Source: Methylobacterium sp. PvR107
Lineage (GTDB): Bacteria; Pseudomonadota; Alphaproteobacteria; Rhizobiales; Beijerinckiaceae
NCBI RefSeq assembly: GCF_017833295.1
Contig: NZ_JAFIBW010000001.1
Span: 5,828,001-5,892,000 of the forward strand
Direction: 5' to 3'
Length of the DNA: 64,000 bases
Numbering within the stretch: the stretch's first letter is position 1; each line of letters begins with the position of its first letter. The position numbers were made by a program, and so were the translations under genes. The notes under the pieces were generated by a model. It was not told the origin of the DNA. It saw only the letters and a list, made by a program, of their open reading frames with translations, and ran no database searches. This document shows, in pieces, positions 19,229 to 28,089 of this stretch.

Positions 19229-19404
19229 AAATCGGACTACTTGATCCGGTAGGCACGCGGTTACTTGCTGTACCTGAACAGCCAACCACGCCTCGCCGCA
19301 GGCAGCGTAAACGCATGCCCCTTCGGCGGCTGCTTCCGACCGATCTCGGACGCTCAGAATGTCCGCTTCCAGGTGCATAGCCACTTCCAGAAGTCTGCCG
19401 CGCG
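19229..19404. other. Non-coding gap between integrase and LysR gene
   Basis: No credible gene is seen. It contains tctgc/cggacg-rich non-coding sequence similar in style to gaps at 22.6 and 25.8 kb. Confidence 0.4.
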
Positions 19405-20301
19405 TCAATCGCGAGCTGGACTTAACCCGGCGAGCAGGGGAGCGTGGGTCACAAGCCTGCGGAACAGGAAATCGGTGAACAGCCGCACGCGCTTCGTCTT
19501 CCGCGCTTCTCCCTGAGTGAGGAGCCAGAGCGTCCCGTACATGTGCAGGTCGGTCCCCGGCACCCTGACCAGGAGGGGGTCGGCATCCCCAACGAAACAC
19601 GGCAGCGTCGTGATCCCGAGCCCTTGCCGGACCGCCGCGACCTGAGATCCGCCATCCGTGACCCTGAACGGGACCTCGGCGGCGCGAACCTCTCCCTCGT
19701 TGGCCCAGTGCGGGACCCCATGGGCGCTGATGACGATCCAGCGGATGGGATCGGGCGCGCCTGCACGCTGCGCGGCGATGCAGTCGCGGGAGACGTAAAC
19801 GCCCCCGAACAGGCCGGGCCCCTTCAGGCCGTGGAGATTGAGCGGCAGGCTCTTGCGGTCGTAGACGACCCGGATCGCGACGTCGGCTTCCCGGTTCGTC
19901 AGGTTCGCCAGCTCGCCGGATGACGAGATGTCCATCTCGATGTCCGGATGCAGGCGCGCGAATTCGGCGAGGTCAGGCATTAGGAGGTGGGTCGAGAGGG
20001 GCGGCGCGAGTGTCACCCGCAGGAGCCCGCGCACGCTCTGGTCCCGACCGAAGACACGGCCCTCCAGCAAGTTCGAGGTCGCCTCCATCCGGTCCGCGAG
20101 TTCGAGGACCTCCTCGCCCGCGCTCGTGATGCGGTAGCCTGACGGCAGCTTCTCGAACATCTGCACGCCGAGGCGGTCCTCAAGCTGGCCGACACGCCGG
20201 AGCACGGTCGCGTGGTTCACGCCGAGGCGATGGGCGGCCGCCCGCACCGAGCCGGCGCGCGCCACGGCCAGAAAATAGCGGACGTCGTCCCAGTCGATCA
20301 T
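19405..20301 (-). CDS. LysR-family transcriptional regulator
   Basis: A 298-aa LysR regulator. The N-terminal winged helix MIDWDDVRYFLAVARAGSVRAAAHRLGVNHATVLRRVGQLE is intact, and the effector domain runs to the C terminus with GLGITTLPCFVGD. ATG 20301 (MIDWDD) is favoured over the upstream in-frame start. It is divergent from the SDR gene across about 280 bp, the usual arrangement for a LysR controlling its neighbour. The inducer is unknown. Confidence 0.88.
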   Translation of the reverse strand: MIDWDDVRYFLAVARAGSVRAAAHRLGVNHATVLRRVGQLEDRLGVQMFEKLPSGYRITSAGEEVLELADRMEATSNLLEGRVFGRDQSVRGLLRVTLAPPLSTHLLMPDLAEFARLHPDIEMDISSSGELANLTNREADVAIRVVYDRKSLPLNLHGLKGPGLFGGVYVSRDCIAAQRAGAPDPIRWIVISAHGVPHWANEGEVRAAEVPFRVTDGGSQVAAVRQGLGITTLPCFVGDADPLLVRVPGTDLHMYGTLWLLTQGEARKTKRVRLFTDFLFRRLVTHAPLLAGLSPARD

Positions 20302-20583
20302 GGTGCGTCCTGGCACCAGGGGGCACCCCGTTCAAGGCTCGTATGCCGAGGTCCCGGACGGCAACGCATCTGCGTCATCTGGATGGTAGCGTTGAGGGGA
20401 GCATAGACCTGCCGGTTCTAGCGGGCGTCACCCGTCTCCGCTACCCGGCTTACGCGCCGGGTGGATCGATTTCGCACCACCGATGTGCGCGCCTTCGCAC
20501 TCAACATCCGGAAGCGACGGATGCATTTCGAGGCTCTCGGGGACATCCCCGGACGTCAGGCACGGAGCACCGAAGTGGCAGTC

Positions 20584-21333
20584 ATGAAGAGGCTCGAAGG
20601 CAAGGTCGCGGTCATCACCGGCGGAAACAGCGGGATCGGATTGGCCACGGCCAAGCGCTTCGTCGACGAAGGCGCCCACGTCGTGATCACCGGGCGGCGA
20701 GAGAAGGAGTTACAGGAGGCGGCGGCCTCGATCCGGAACAACGTCACGACGGTCGCGGGCGACGTCACCCGGCTAGAGGACCTGGACCGGCTCTATGCGG
20801 TCGTGAAGGAGAAGCACGGTCACATCGACGTGCTCTTCGCGAACGCCGGCTGGGGTGAGATCGCACCGCTCGCAGCGGCCACCGAAGCTCACTTCGACAA
20901 AACCTTCGACCTGAACGCGAAGGGGACGTTCTTCACCGTGCAGAAGGCCCTTCCCCTGTTCAGGGACGGGGGCTCGATCATCCTGACCTCCTCGGTCGCG
21001 AACGTCAGAGGAGACGCGGCCTTCACGGCCTACGCCGCCGCCAAGGCAGCCGTGCGCTGCTTCGCCCGCGGCTGGACGATGGAGCTGAAGGATCAAAGGA
21101 TCCGCGTGAATTCCATGAGCCCCGGCCCCATCGAAACTCCGGCCCTGGAAAAGGTGGGCCTCACCGCCGAGCAGGTGGAGCAGGCGGTCGCCCATTTCGC
21201 CTCGCAGGTTCCGCTCGGCCGCAGGGGCAAGCCTGAGGAGATCGCGGCCGCCGTCCTGTTCCTCGCCTCGGACGAAAGCTCCTTCGTCACCGGCGTGGAT
21301 CTCGCCGTCGACGGCGGCATGGCCCAGGTCTGA
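20584..21333 (+). CDS. SDR family oxidoreductase
   Basis: A 249-aa classical short-chain dehydrogenase. KVAVITGGNSGIGLATAKRF carries the TGxxxGxG cofactor motif, FANAGWGE replaces the usual NNAG, and catalytic Ser-Tyr-Lys are in LTSSVANVRGDAAFTAYAAAKAAV. The C terminus FVTGVDLAVDGGMAQV is typical. It is the first gene of a three-gene run with an NTF2-like protein and a methyltransferase-like protein, probably under the divergent LysR. Substrate unknown. Confidence 0.88.
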   Translation: MKRLEGKVAVITGGNSGIGLATAKRFVDEGAHVVITGRREKELQEAAASIRNNVTTVAGDVTRLEDLDRLYAVVKEKHGHIDVLFANAGWGEIAPLAAATEAHFDKTFDLNAKGTFFTVQKALPLFRDGGSIILTSSVANVRGDAAFTAYAAAKAAVRCFARGWTMELKDQRIRVNSMSPGPIETPALEKVGLTAEQVEQAVAHFASQVPLGRRGKPEEIAAAVLFLASDESSFVTGVDLAVDGGMAQV

Positions 21334-21365
21334 ACTGACGCCGTACTGGATCGGGGCAAGCCACC

Positions 21366-21794
21366 ATGAGCATCGAGCGGAACGTCCGGACCGTGAAGAA
21401 CTTCTTCGCCGCGATGGGCAAGGGCGACGGGGAGGCTCTGCGGGCGCTGGTCGCCGAGGACATCGAGTGGATCATCCCGGGCAAGGACTGGCCGCTGGCG
21501 GGAACGCACCGCGGGCACGCGGGCTTGGCGAGGCTGCTCAAGACAGCGTCCGGGTCGATAGAGACGTCGACGGAGCCCCGAGAGTTCGTCGCCCAGGGCG
21601 ACCGGGTGCTGGTGGTCGGCTTCGCCAGAGGGAAGGTCAAGGCCACGAACAACCCGTTCGAGGATGACTGGGTCTTCGCCATCACGGTCCGGGACGGCAA
21701 GCTGACCAGCATCCGGGAGTATGTCGACACCCAGGCCTTGGCGCGGGCCGCCGAGACGGAGACGGCCTTGGTGCCCTCGTCCACTGGGTCCTGA
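21366..21794 (+). CDS. NTF2-like / SnoaL-like ketosteroid isomerase-fold protein
   Basis: A 142-aa protein of the SnoaL-like group: NVRTVKNFFAAMGKGDGEALRALVAEDIEWIIPG at the start, then FVAQGDRVLVVGFARGKVKATN and FAITVRDGKLTSIREYVDT. Such proteins are small isomerases/hydrolases or binding proteins often found with SDR enzymes. It starts 32 bp after the SDR stop. Confidence 0.82.
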   Translation: MSIERNVRTVKNFFAAMGKGDGEALRALVAEDIEWIIPGKDWPLAGTHRGHAGLARLLKTASGSIETSTEPREFVAQGDRVLVVGFARGKVKATNNPFEDDWVFAITVRDGKLTSIREYVDTQALARAAETETALVPSSTGS

Positions 21795-21899
21795 GCCGTA
21801 GGGCAAGCCTCACGAGGCTTGCTCCAACACCGCGCGAGCCGCGGAGCGACGTCCCGACGCCGCGCGCTTGCCGCATGTCCGACCCTGAAGGAGATCCCG

Positions 21900-22532
21900 A
21901 TGTACGACCAAGCCACGCAATCCGAATTGGTCCGGTTCGCACGCGTCGACGCGGGCGCCACGGTCATCGACGTCTACCCGGGAGGCGGTGACTGGACCCG
22001 TGTCCTCTCGGACGTCGTCGGACCCGAAGGTCGGGTCTACAGCTTCGTGCCGGCCGAGGTCGCGCACTTCAAGAACGATCCTGTCGGCCTCATGCGGACG
22101 CTGGCGAAGGAGCCGGGCCGGGAAAACGTCGACGCCGTCTCCGCGGACCTCGTCGCGTTGGCGGAGGTCACGCAGCCCGCGGACGTCCTGTGGCTCCACC
22201 TGTTCTACCACGATCTCCACACCGCGCTGATCCAGGGCAAGGGCGCGACGGCGGACGCCTTCAATCGGGCCGTCCATGACCGGCTGAGGCCCGGCGGGCG
22301 CTACGTCGTCGTCGACCACGCCGCCGCCGCCGGGTCGGGCACGAGCGACACCCAATCCCTCCATCGGATCGATCCAGCGTTGGTCCGCGAGGAGGTCAAG
22401 GCGGCCGGCTTCGTGCTGGATGCCGTGAGCACCTTGCTTGCGAACGAGGAAGATCCGCACTCGATCAAGGTGTTCGATCCGTCGATCAAGGGTCGGACGG
22501 ATCGTTTCGCCTACCGGTTCATGAAACCCTGA
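21900..22532 (+). CDS. Class I SAM-dependent methyltransferase-like protein
   Basis: A 210-aa protein with the Rossmann methyltransferase start ATVIDVYPGGGDWTRVLSDVVGPEGRVYSF (motif I modified to VYPGGGDW), VLWLHLFYHDLHT, and LRPGGRYVVVDHAAAAGSG. This type is often annotated as predicted methyltransferase. The start has AAGGAGA 6-8 bp upstream. It is the last gene of the LysR-SDR module. Its C terminus (FAYRFMKP) is complete. Confidence 0.8.
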   Translation: MYDQATQSELVRFARVDAGATVIDVYPGGGDWTRVLSDVVGPEGRVYSFVPAEVAHFKNDPVGLMRTLAKEPGRENVDAVSADLVALAEVTQPADVLWLHLFYHDLHTALIQGKGATADAFNRAVHDRLRPGGRYVVVDHAAAAGSGTSDTQSLHRIDPALVREEVKAAGFVLDAVSTLLANEEDPHSIKVFDPSIKGRTDRFAYRFMKP

Positions 22533-22760
22533 GTGGCTTGGCCGGTCCGCCTCCCCATTTCCCGTAGGAACCGATTGCACTGCAATACGAGCGCACTTCT
22601 TAAGTTTCTTTCGGGCCACACGGGGGTGTCCGTTTCGGGGCAGGTCGACAGATCTACCGAATGACCAAGTTGGGCGCTAAGCCGAAGGTCTGCTTCCAGG
22701 CGCTGATCCAACTTCCGTTCGCCACCCTAAGCGTCTGTTCGTCGCTTGCCGAACCGGACC
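22533..22760. other. Non-coding gap with small palindrome
   Basis: No gene seen. ATTGCACTGCAAT (22574-22586) is a 13-bp odd palindrome. Confidence 0.4.
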
Positions 22761-22778
22761 AGTGCAACCGGTTTCACT
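22761..22778. repeat. Island 20-bp motif, copy B
   Basis: CAGTGCAACCGGTTTCACT with its last base touching the stop codon of the split resolvase gene. It separates the LysR-SDR module from the resolvase segment. Confidence 0.75.
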
Positions 22779-22905
22779 CAGGCAGCCCATCGCGCAACCG
22801 CAGCCTCCGCCTCGACCCGGTTGTCCCGGATGCGATAGACCGTCTGCCGCGAGAGCCCGGTGGCCTTGGCGACGGCCCCTACTGCGTCGCCACGATCGAG
22901 GCCGG
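22778..22905 (-). pseudogene. Serine resolvase, 3' part (split by IS21)
   Basis: Encodes the C-terminal helix-turn-helix of a Hin/Tn3-type resolvase: DRGDAVGAVAKATGLSRQT then VYRIRDNRVEAEAAVARWAA and stop. Its 5' part is at 25127-25636, beyond the IS21. The 5-bp sequence GCCGG is present on both sides of the IS. Joining the halves with one GCCGG gives an uninterrupted 210-aa resolvase. Confidence 0.88.
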
Positions 22906-22960
22906 TGTCAGGCGACAGGGCAAACTGCCCCCCTGACGCCATGAGGACCTGACCCCCTCG

Positions 22961-24274
22961 ATGAGCGAGGAGGTCGAGATGATCAGGAACGAGGATCAGG
23001 CTCTTCAGCGGACGGACGATCCGCGGAGGACCGAGATGAAGACGCCGGACGACGTGTCGGCGATGGTGCGGCTGAAGGCGCTGGGCTGGGGCGCCAAGCG
23101 GATCGCGACCGAGCTCGGCTGTTCGAAGAATACGGTCAAGCACTGGCTCCGTCAGGGCGATTGGCGCCCCTCTAAAACGCCCTCACGGTCGAAGCGGCTC
23201 GACGGCTTGACGGACTGGTTGGCCGAACGGTTCCGGCAGCATGCGGGCAACGCCGACGTCGTGCGCCAGGACCTCGCCAACGAGAAGAACATCCACGTCA
23301 GCCTGCGCACCGTGGAACGGGCCGTGGCGCCGTTGCGGCGGGACTTGGTGATCGCCGCGCGGGCGAGCGTGCGGTTCGAGACGCGGCCAGGTGAGCAGAT
23401 GCAGATCGACTTCGGCGAGCGGCGGATCGAGATCGGCGGCGTGCCGACCCGGGTTTCGCTGTTCGTGGCGACGCTCGGCTACTCGCGCCGCCTGCACGTG
23501 CGCGCCTTCGGCCACGAGCGGCAGGAGGACTGGTTCGCCGGATTGGAGAGCGCCTTCCAGGCGTTCGGCGGCGTGCCGCGCGAGGTGCTGCTCGACAATG
23601 CCCGCGCCCTGGTCCTGCACCATGACCCGGTCAGCCGCGAGGTCATCCTGCATCCGCGCTTGCACGCCTTCTCCCGGCATTGGGGCTTCCGGGTGCGAGC
23701 CTGCGCCCCGTACCGGGCGCGCACGAAGGGCAAGGACGAGCGCGGCGTTGGCTACGTCAAGAAGAACGCAGTGGCCGGTCGCCGCTTTGCGAGCTTTGCC
23801 GCCCTGGAGGCGCATCTCGACGCCTGGACACGGGACGTGGCCGACCGGCGCGCGCACGGCACGACCGGTGAGGCGCCGCACGCGCGGTTCGCCCGGGACG
23901 AGGCCCGGGCGCTGCGGCCGCTGGCGGGCGTGCCGCCATTCTCCGCCGCGCGCGACCTCGTGCGCCGGGTCGGGGCAGACTGCGCGGTCAGCGTCGACGG
24001 CAACGCTTACTCGGTGCCTTGGCGGCTGATCGGCGAGCGGGTTCGCGTCACCGTGAGCGGAGCGGTGGTGCGCGTCCACCACGGCGGACGGGAGGTCGCC
24101 GTGCACGCCGCGTTGAAGGGACGCCACGGCCGTGTCGTCGACGATGCCCATCTGGCCGGGCTTGTCGGCAGCCGAGAGCGACCGGCTCACCGGCTCGACC
24201 CGTCTTCTGCCATGCCACCGGCGCTGTTGCGGCCGCTCGCCGAGTACGAGGCAGTCGCCGGGGGAGGCTTCTGA
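22961..24274 (+). CDS. istA: IS21 transposase IstA
   Basis: A 437-aa transposase. An N-terminal helix-turn-helix (LGWGAKRIATELGCSKNTVKHWL) precedes the DDE core: QMQIDFGE, EVLLDNARALV and RTKGKDERGVGYVKK provide the D, D and E. The C-terminal part has VDGNAYSVPWRLIG as in other IstA proteins. The stop overlaps the istB start (TGATG). The gene looks intact, so the element may be active. Confidence 0.92.
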   Translation: MSEEVEMIRNEDQALQRTDDPRRTEMKTPDDVSAMVRLKALGWGAKRIATELGCSKNTVKHWLRQGDWRPSKTPSRSKRLDGLTDWLAERFRQHAGNADVVRQDLANEKNIHVSLRTVERAVAPLRRDLVIAARASVRFETRPGEQMQIDFGERRIEIGGVPTRVSLFVATLGYSRRLHVRAFGHERQEDWFAGLESAFQAFGGVPREVLLDNARALVLHHDPVSREVILHPRLHAFSRHWGFRVRACAPYRARTKGKDERGVGYVKKNAVAGRRFASFAALEAHLDAWTRDVADRRAHGTTGEAPHARFARDEARALRPLAGVPPFSAARDLVRRVGADCAVSVDGNAYSVPWRLIGERVRVTVSGAVVRVHHGGREVAVHAALKGRHGRVVDDAHLAGLVGSRERPAHRLDPSSAMPPALLRPLAEYEAVAGGGF

Positions 24275-25056
24275 TGGGCGAAGATCACCTCACCATACTG
24301 CTCGATCGCCTGAAGCTGACGGCTATGCGCGATCAGCTCGATAGCTTGATCGACGAGGCCGGCCGGGGCGAGCTGACGATCCGCGAGGCGCTGACCCTGT
24401 TCTGCGAGCGCGAGATTGCTCGGCGTGACCAGCGCCGCATTGACATGGCCTTCGGTCTGGCTCGCTTCCCCTTCGTGCGGGATCTGACCGGCTTCGACTT
24501 CGGCGCCCAGCCCTCGCTGGACAAGGCACAGATCCGTGAACTCGCCACCGGCCGCTTCATCGCCAATGGCGAGGCGGTGCTGCTCCTCGGCCCACCGGGT
24601 GTGGGCAAGACGCACTTAGCGGTGGCGATCGGGCGCGCGGCGATCGTGGCCGGCTATGGCGTGCTGTTCACCCCGGCCACGACGCTCGTGGCGCAGTTGG
24701 CCAAGGCGCATGCTGAAGGCCGGTTGGAGGAGCGACTGACGCACTACGCCAAGCCGAAGCTGCTGATTATCGACGAGCTCGGCTATCTGCCGTTCGAGCC
24801 GGATGCCGCGCATCTGTTCTTCCAGCTCGTCAGCCGCCGCTACGAGCGGGGCGCGATGCTGGTGACCTCGAACCGGGCGGTGGGCGAGTGGGGTAGCGTG
24901 TTCGGCGACGCGGTGGTGGCTACCGCGATCCTCGATCGGCTGCTGCACCACAGCCACGTCGTCACCATCCGCGGCGACAGCTACCGGCTTCGTGAGAAGC
25001 GTCGCAGCGGCCTTCTGCAAAAGGCGGCTGCGGTCCCCCAACCCACACCCGTCTAG
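24274..25056 (+). CDS. istB: IS21 helper ATPase IstB
   Basis: A 260-aa AAA+ ATPase. LLLGPPGVGKTHLAVAIG is Walker A, KLLIIDELGYLPFEPD Walker B, and SRRYERGAMLVTSNRAV the sensor region. IstB regulates IstA assembly and target choice. It starts at 24274, coupled to istA; the open frame reaching back to 24019 is not used. Confidence 0.92.
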   Translation: MGEDHLTILLDRLKLTAMRDQLDSLIDEAGRGELTIREALTLFCEREIARRDQRRIDMAFGLARFPFVRDLTGFDFGAQPSLDKAQIRELATGRFIANGEAVLLLGPPGVGKTHLAVAIGRAAIVAGYGVLFTPATTLVAQLAKAHAEGRLEERLTHYAKPKLLIIDELGYLPFEPDAAHLFFQLVSRRYERGAMLVTSNRAVGEWGSVFGDAVVATAILDRLLHHSHVVTIRGDSYRLREKRRSGLLQKAAAVPQPTPV

Positions 25057-25126
25057 GCGAGGGGAAATCGGCGTGGGGGTCAGATCCTCATGACGCGAAG
25101 GGGTCAGTTCCGGATGTCGCTTGAAA

Positions 25127-25636
25127 GCCGGCGACCACGTCGGCAAGCTGCGCTGCGCTATATGACGGTTTCCGACCGAGATAGGCATCATACCGCTCCT
25201 TCGCGTGATCGATCCCAGCCCGCTGCACCTCCTTTGTCGCCTCGGCCTGAGCCTGGGCAGTCGCCGCCATGAACCCGATCAGCGCGTCCCGCACCGCTAT
25301 CTGTATCGGGTCGATGGTCGCACCGTCGAAGGTCATGCCATTGATCACGGTCCAGACGATCACGCCGCGGCGCATCAGCTCGCGGATGGTCTCTGTCACG
25401 TCGGCATAGTTGCGGCCCAGGCGGTCCACCCACCTCACCACAAGCACGTCGCCGGCCCGCAACATATCGAATAGGCGCCGGCCCTGTGGACGCTTCGCCA
25501 GGATGGTGGACACCCACGATACCCCCTCATCCGCCACAACCGCATCGATCTTGAACCCTGCCGCCTCCGCCTGCTTCTGTTGATGGGCGATGGTCTGATC
25601 CGTGGTGGACACGCGGGCATAGAGGATGGTTTGCAC
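25127..25636 (-). pseudogene. Serine resolvase, 5' part (split by IS21)
   Basis: The catalytic domain of a Tn3/Pin-type serine recombinase: MQTILYARVSTTDQT with the nucleophile Ser, LAKRPQGRRLFDMLRAGD, VVRWVDRLGRNYADV, and the long helix up to YSAAQLADVVAG. After that the frame enters the IS21 end and stops at 25088. The missing DNA-binding tail is at 22778-22905. Before disruption the protein was probably the island's resolution or inversion recombinase. Confidence 0.88.
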
Positions 25637-25950
25637 GGAGGTCTTTCGTCCGTTGAGTTGGCATCCGTATAGTCGCGTGTCCGAAACACGGAAGTAACCC
25701 TATCGGACGCAATTTCGACCATCTTCCCCAATGTCTGTATGGGCATGCCTCAACGGACAGCTGCTCTCATGCACCCGGTGCAAGGTCACGAGTTGATGCT
25801 TTGCGAGCGTCTGCTTCCGACCCCTTTCGGACCTTGAGCCCAGACTTTTTGAAGGTCCGGTTCGAAACAGATGTAGACGCCGTTCAGGCGGCCATCACGC
25901 GAGCACGTCGTGACCCAACAAGCGGGCCTCGCGCCCATCGGGCTGGCATC
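25637..25950. other. Gap upstream of the resolvase gene
   Basis: No gene is recognised. It contains the candidate resolvase binding region (25679-25708) and several TCCG/CGGA repeats. Confidence 0.4.
25679..25708. promoter_or_regulatory. Candidate resolvase (res) binding site
   Basis: An inverted repeat GTCCGA (25679-25684) and TCGGAC (25703-25708) lies 43 bp before the resolvase start, where Tn3-type resolvases have their res subsites. The overall length of 30 bp suits a crossover site. The spacing and sequence are suggestive only. Confidence 0.3.
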
Positions 25951-26482
25951 CTACTTGTCTCCAATACCTGCAGAGAGCAGCCTGTCCCAAGGTGTTGGGG
26001 ACGGAAACACCTCCTCAAGGAAAGCCAGGAAGGCTTTCACGTTCGGGTTGCTGCGCCGGCTCTCCGGCCATAGCGCCGTGATGACGGAACGCTCGACAGC
26101 GAATTCCTGCAGGACGGGCACCAGCACGCCCCGCTCGACGTACGGGGCTGCGATGTAGGTTGGCGAGATGCCGATGCCGCCGCCGGCCACTAGGACGGCC
26201 GCCACGGCGTCGCTGAAGTCCGTGACAATGCTGGCGTTCGGCGTGATCTCGACCGTGCGGCCGCCGATCCGGAACGGCCAGCGCAGAGCCTGGCCCGTGC
26301 TCTGGAAGCGAAAGTTCACGCAGTCGTGGCCGACCAGCTCATCCGGATGCACCGGAGTGCCGCGCCGCTGCAGGTAGCCCGGGGAGGCGAAGGCGCCGAG
26401 CCGGTGCGGCGCAAGGCGCCGGGAGATCAGGCGCGTGTCCGCTAGCTCGCCTACCCGGATCGCGACATCGATGCCCTCCTCG
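25951..26482 (-). pseudogene. LysR-family regulator, C-terminal fragment
   Basis: Encodes only the effector-binding domain of a LysR regulator (EEGIDVAIRVGELADTRLI, LVGHDCVNFRF, VLVAGGGIGISPTYIAAPYV). The DNA-binding domain is missing because the gene is cut at 26483 by the second IS21 element. The upstream half is not found elsewhere in the window. Confidence 0.85.
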
Positions 26483-26556
26483 TGTGTAGGGCGGTGACAA
26501 AACCATCCACTGGAGCGTCGGCGTCGTGCTGATGCGGGCGGCGTAAAAGCCGGCCA

Positions 26557-28089
26557 GTGGAGAAGCTTCTCTTTCGAGAGGAGCTGGGGATGTTTGCCGT
26601 GGAAGTCTACGCGGCCGTTCGGCAGTTCGTGTTTATCGAGGGCAACTCTCGGCGTGAGGCGGCTCGAGTGTTCGGGCTGAGCCGAGAGACGATCGCCAAG
26701 ATGTGCCGGTTCTCCCTGCCGCCGGGCTATACGCGCTCGAAGCCGGTCGAGAAGCCGAAGCTTGGGCCTCTTCTGCCGGTGATCACGGCCATCCTGGAAA
26801 CGGACCGAAGCGCGCCGATCAAGCAGCGGCACACGGCCAAGCGGATCTTCGAGCGTTTACGCGACGAGCACGGCTATGCCGGCGGCTACACGGTGGTGAA
26901 GGACCACGTGCGGATCTGCCGATCGCAGGGGCGGGAGACCTTCGTGCCGCTGGCCCACCCGCCTGGCCATGCCCAGGTTGACTTCGGCGAGGCGGTGGCC
27001 ACGATCGGCGGCGTGCGTCGCAAGATCCATTTCTTCTGCATGGACCTGCCGCACTCCGACGCCTGCTTCGTGAAGGCATATCCGCGGGAGACCACCGAGG
27101 CGTTCCTCGACGGGCACGTCGCCGCCTTCGCCTTCTTCACGGGCGTGCCGCTGTCGATCCTGTACGACAACACGAAGATCGCGGTCGCCAAGATCTGCGG
27201 TGACGGGCAGCGCGAGCGCACGCGCGCCTTCACCGAGTTGGTGAGCCACTACCTGTTCCGCGACCGCTTCGGCCGTCCGGGCAGGGGCAACGACAAGGGC
27301 AAAGTCGAAGGGCTGGTCAAGTTCGCCCGGTCCAACTTCATGACCCCGGCTCCGGAGGCAGCTTCGTTCGAGGCGCTGAACGCTGATCTGGAGCGACGCT
27401 GCCGAGTCCGGCAGGATGAGTGTGCCGGTCGGTCTGCCGAGCTCATCGGTACGCGGCTCGTGGCCGACCGTGCGGTCCTGCGCGCCCTGCCGGCGGTCCC
27501 GCTGGAGCCGTGCGAGAAGCGGGCTGGTCGTGTCTCCTCGACCGCGCTGGTGCGCTATCACGGCAACGACTACTCGGTGCCCACCGCCTACGGCTTCCGG
27601 GACGTGCTGGTGAAGGGCTTCGTCGACGAGGTCGTGATCCTGTGCGGCGGGATCGAGATCGCCCGGCACGAACGCAGCTACGGCACCGGCGTGTTCGTCT
27701 CCGAGCCGCTGCACTACCTCGCGCTGATCGAGACCAAGCCGAACGCCCTCGACCAAGCGGCGGCCCTCCAGGACTGGGATCTGCCCGAGGCGTTCCAGCA
27801 CCTGCGCCATCTCCTGGAGGCGCGCATGGGCAACCGGGGCAAGCGCGAGTTCATCCAGGTGCTGCGCCTGATGGAGGCGATGCCCAAGGACGTGGTGGCC
27901 GCAGCCGTCGCGGAGGCGATCCGGCTCGGGGCGATCGGCTTCGATGCGGTCAAGCTGATTGCGCTGGCCCGACTCGAGCACCGACCGCCCCGGCTCGACC
28001 TGGCAGCCTATCCGCACCTGCCCAGAACCACGGTGCGGACCACCGTGGCTGCCGACTATGCCGTGCTGGTGCCGGAGGTGGCCGCATGA
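26557..28089 (+). CDS. istA: IS21 transposase IstA (element 2)
   Basis: A 510-aa IstA of a different subgroup from element 1. The HTH region reads FIEGNSRREAARVFGLSRETIAKM; the DDE core is HAQVDFGEAVA, LSILYDNTKIAVAKI and GRGNDKGKVEGLVKFAR. VRYHGNDYSVPTAYGFRDVLV follows. GTG 26557 or ATG 26590 may be the start. It overlaps istB by 4 bp. Confidence 0.92.
   Translation: MEKLLFREELGMFAVEVYAAVRQFVFIEGNSRREAARVFGLSRETIAKMCRFSLPPGYTRSKPVEKPKLGPLLPVITAILETDRSAPIKQRHTAKRIFERLRDEHGYAGGYTVVKDHVRICRSQGRETFVPLAHPPGHAQVDFGEAVATIGGVRRKIHFFCMDLPHSDACFVKAYPRETTEAFLDGHVAAFAFFTGVPLSILYDNTKIAVAKICGDGQRERTRAFTELVSHYLFRDRFGRPGRGNDKGKVEGLVKFARSNFMTPAPEAASFEALNADLERRCRVRQDECAGRSAELIGTRLVADRAVLRALPAVPLEPCEKRAGRVSSTALVRYHGNDYSVPTAYGFRDVLVKGFVDEVVILCGGIEIARHERSYGTGVFVSEPLHYLALIETKPNALDQAAALQDWDLPEAFQHLRHLLEARMGNRGKREFIQVLRLMEAMPKDVVAAAVAEAIRLGAIGFDAVKLIALARLEHRPPRLDLAAYPHLPRTTVRTTVAADYAVLVPEVAA

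Larger units (their letters stand above)
22906..25126 (+). mobile_element. IS21-family element 1 (inserted in resolvase gene)
   Basis: About 2,221 bp with istA and istB. The left end reads TGTCAGGCGACAGGGCAAACTG and the right end, reverse-complemented, TTTCAAGCGACATCCGGAACTG. Inner repeats GGGGGTCAG-TCCTCATG are present at both ends. Flanked by 5-bp direct repeats GCCGG (22901-22905 and 25127-25131). Confidence 0.88.

Noticed and set aside
25801..26073. 90-aa plus-strand frame antisense to the LysR remnant
   Set aside because: Antisense to a recognisable LysR domain.
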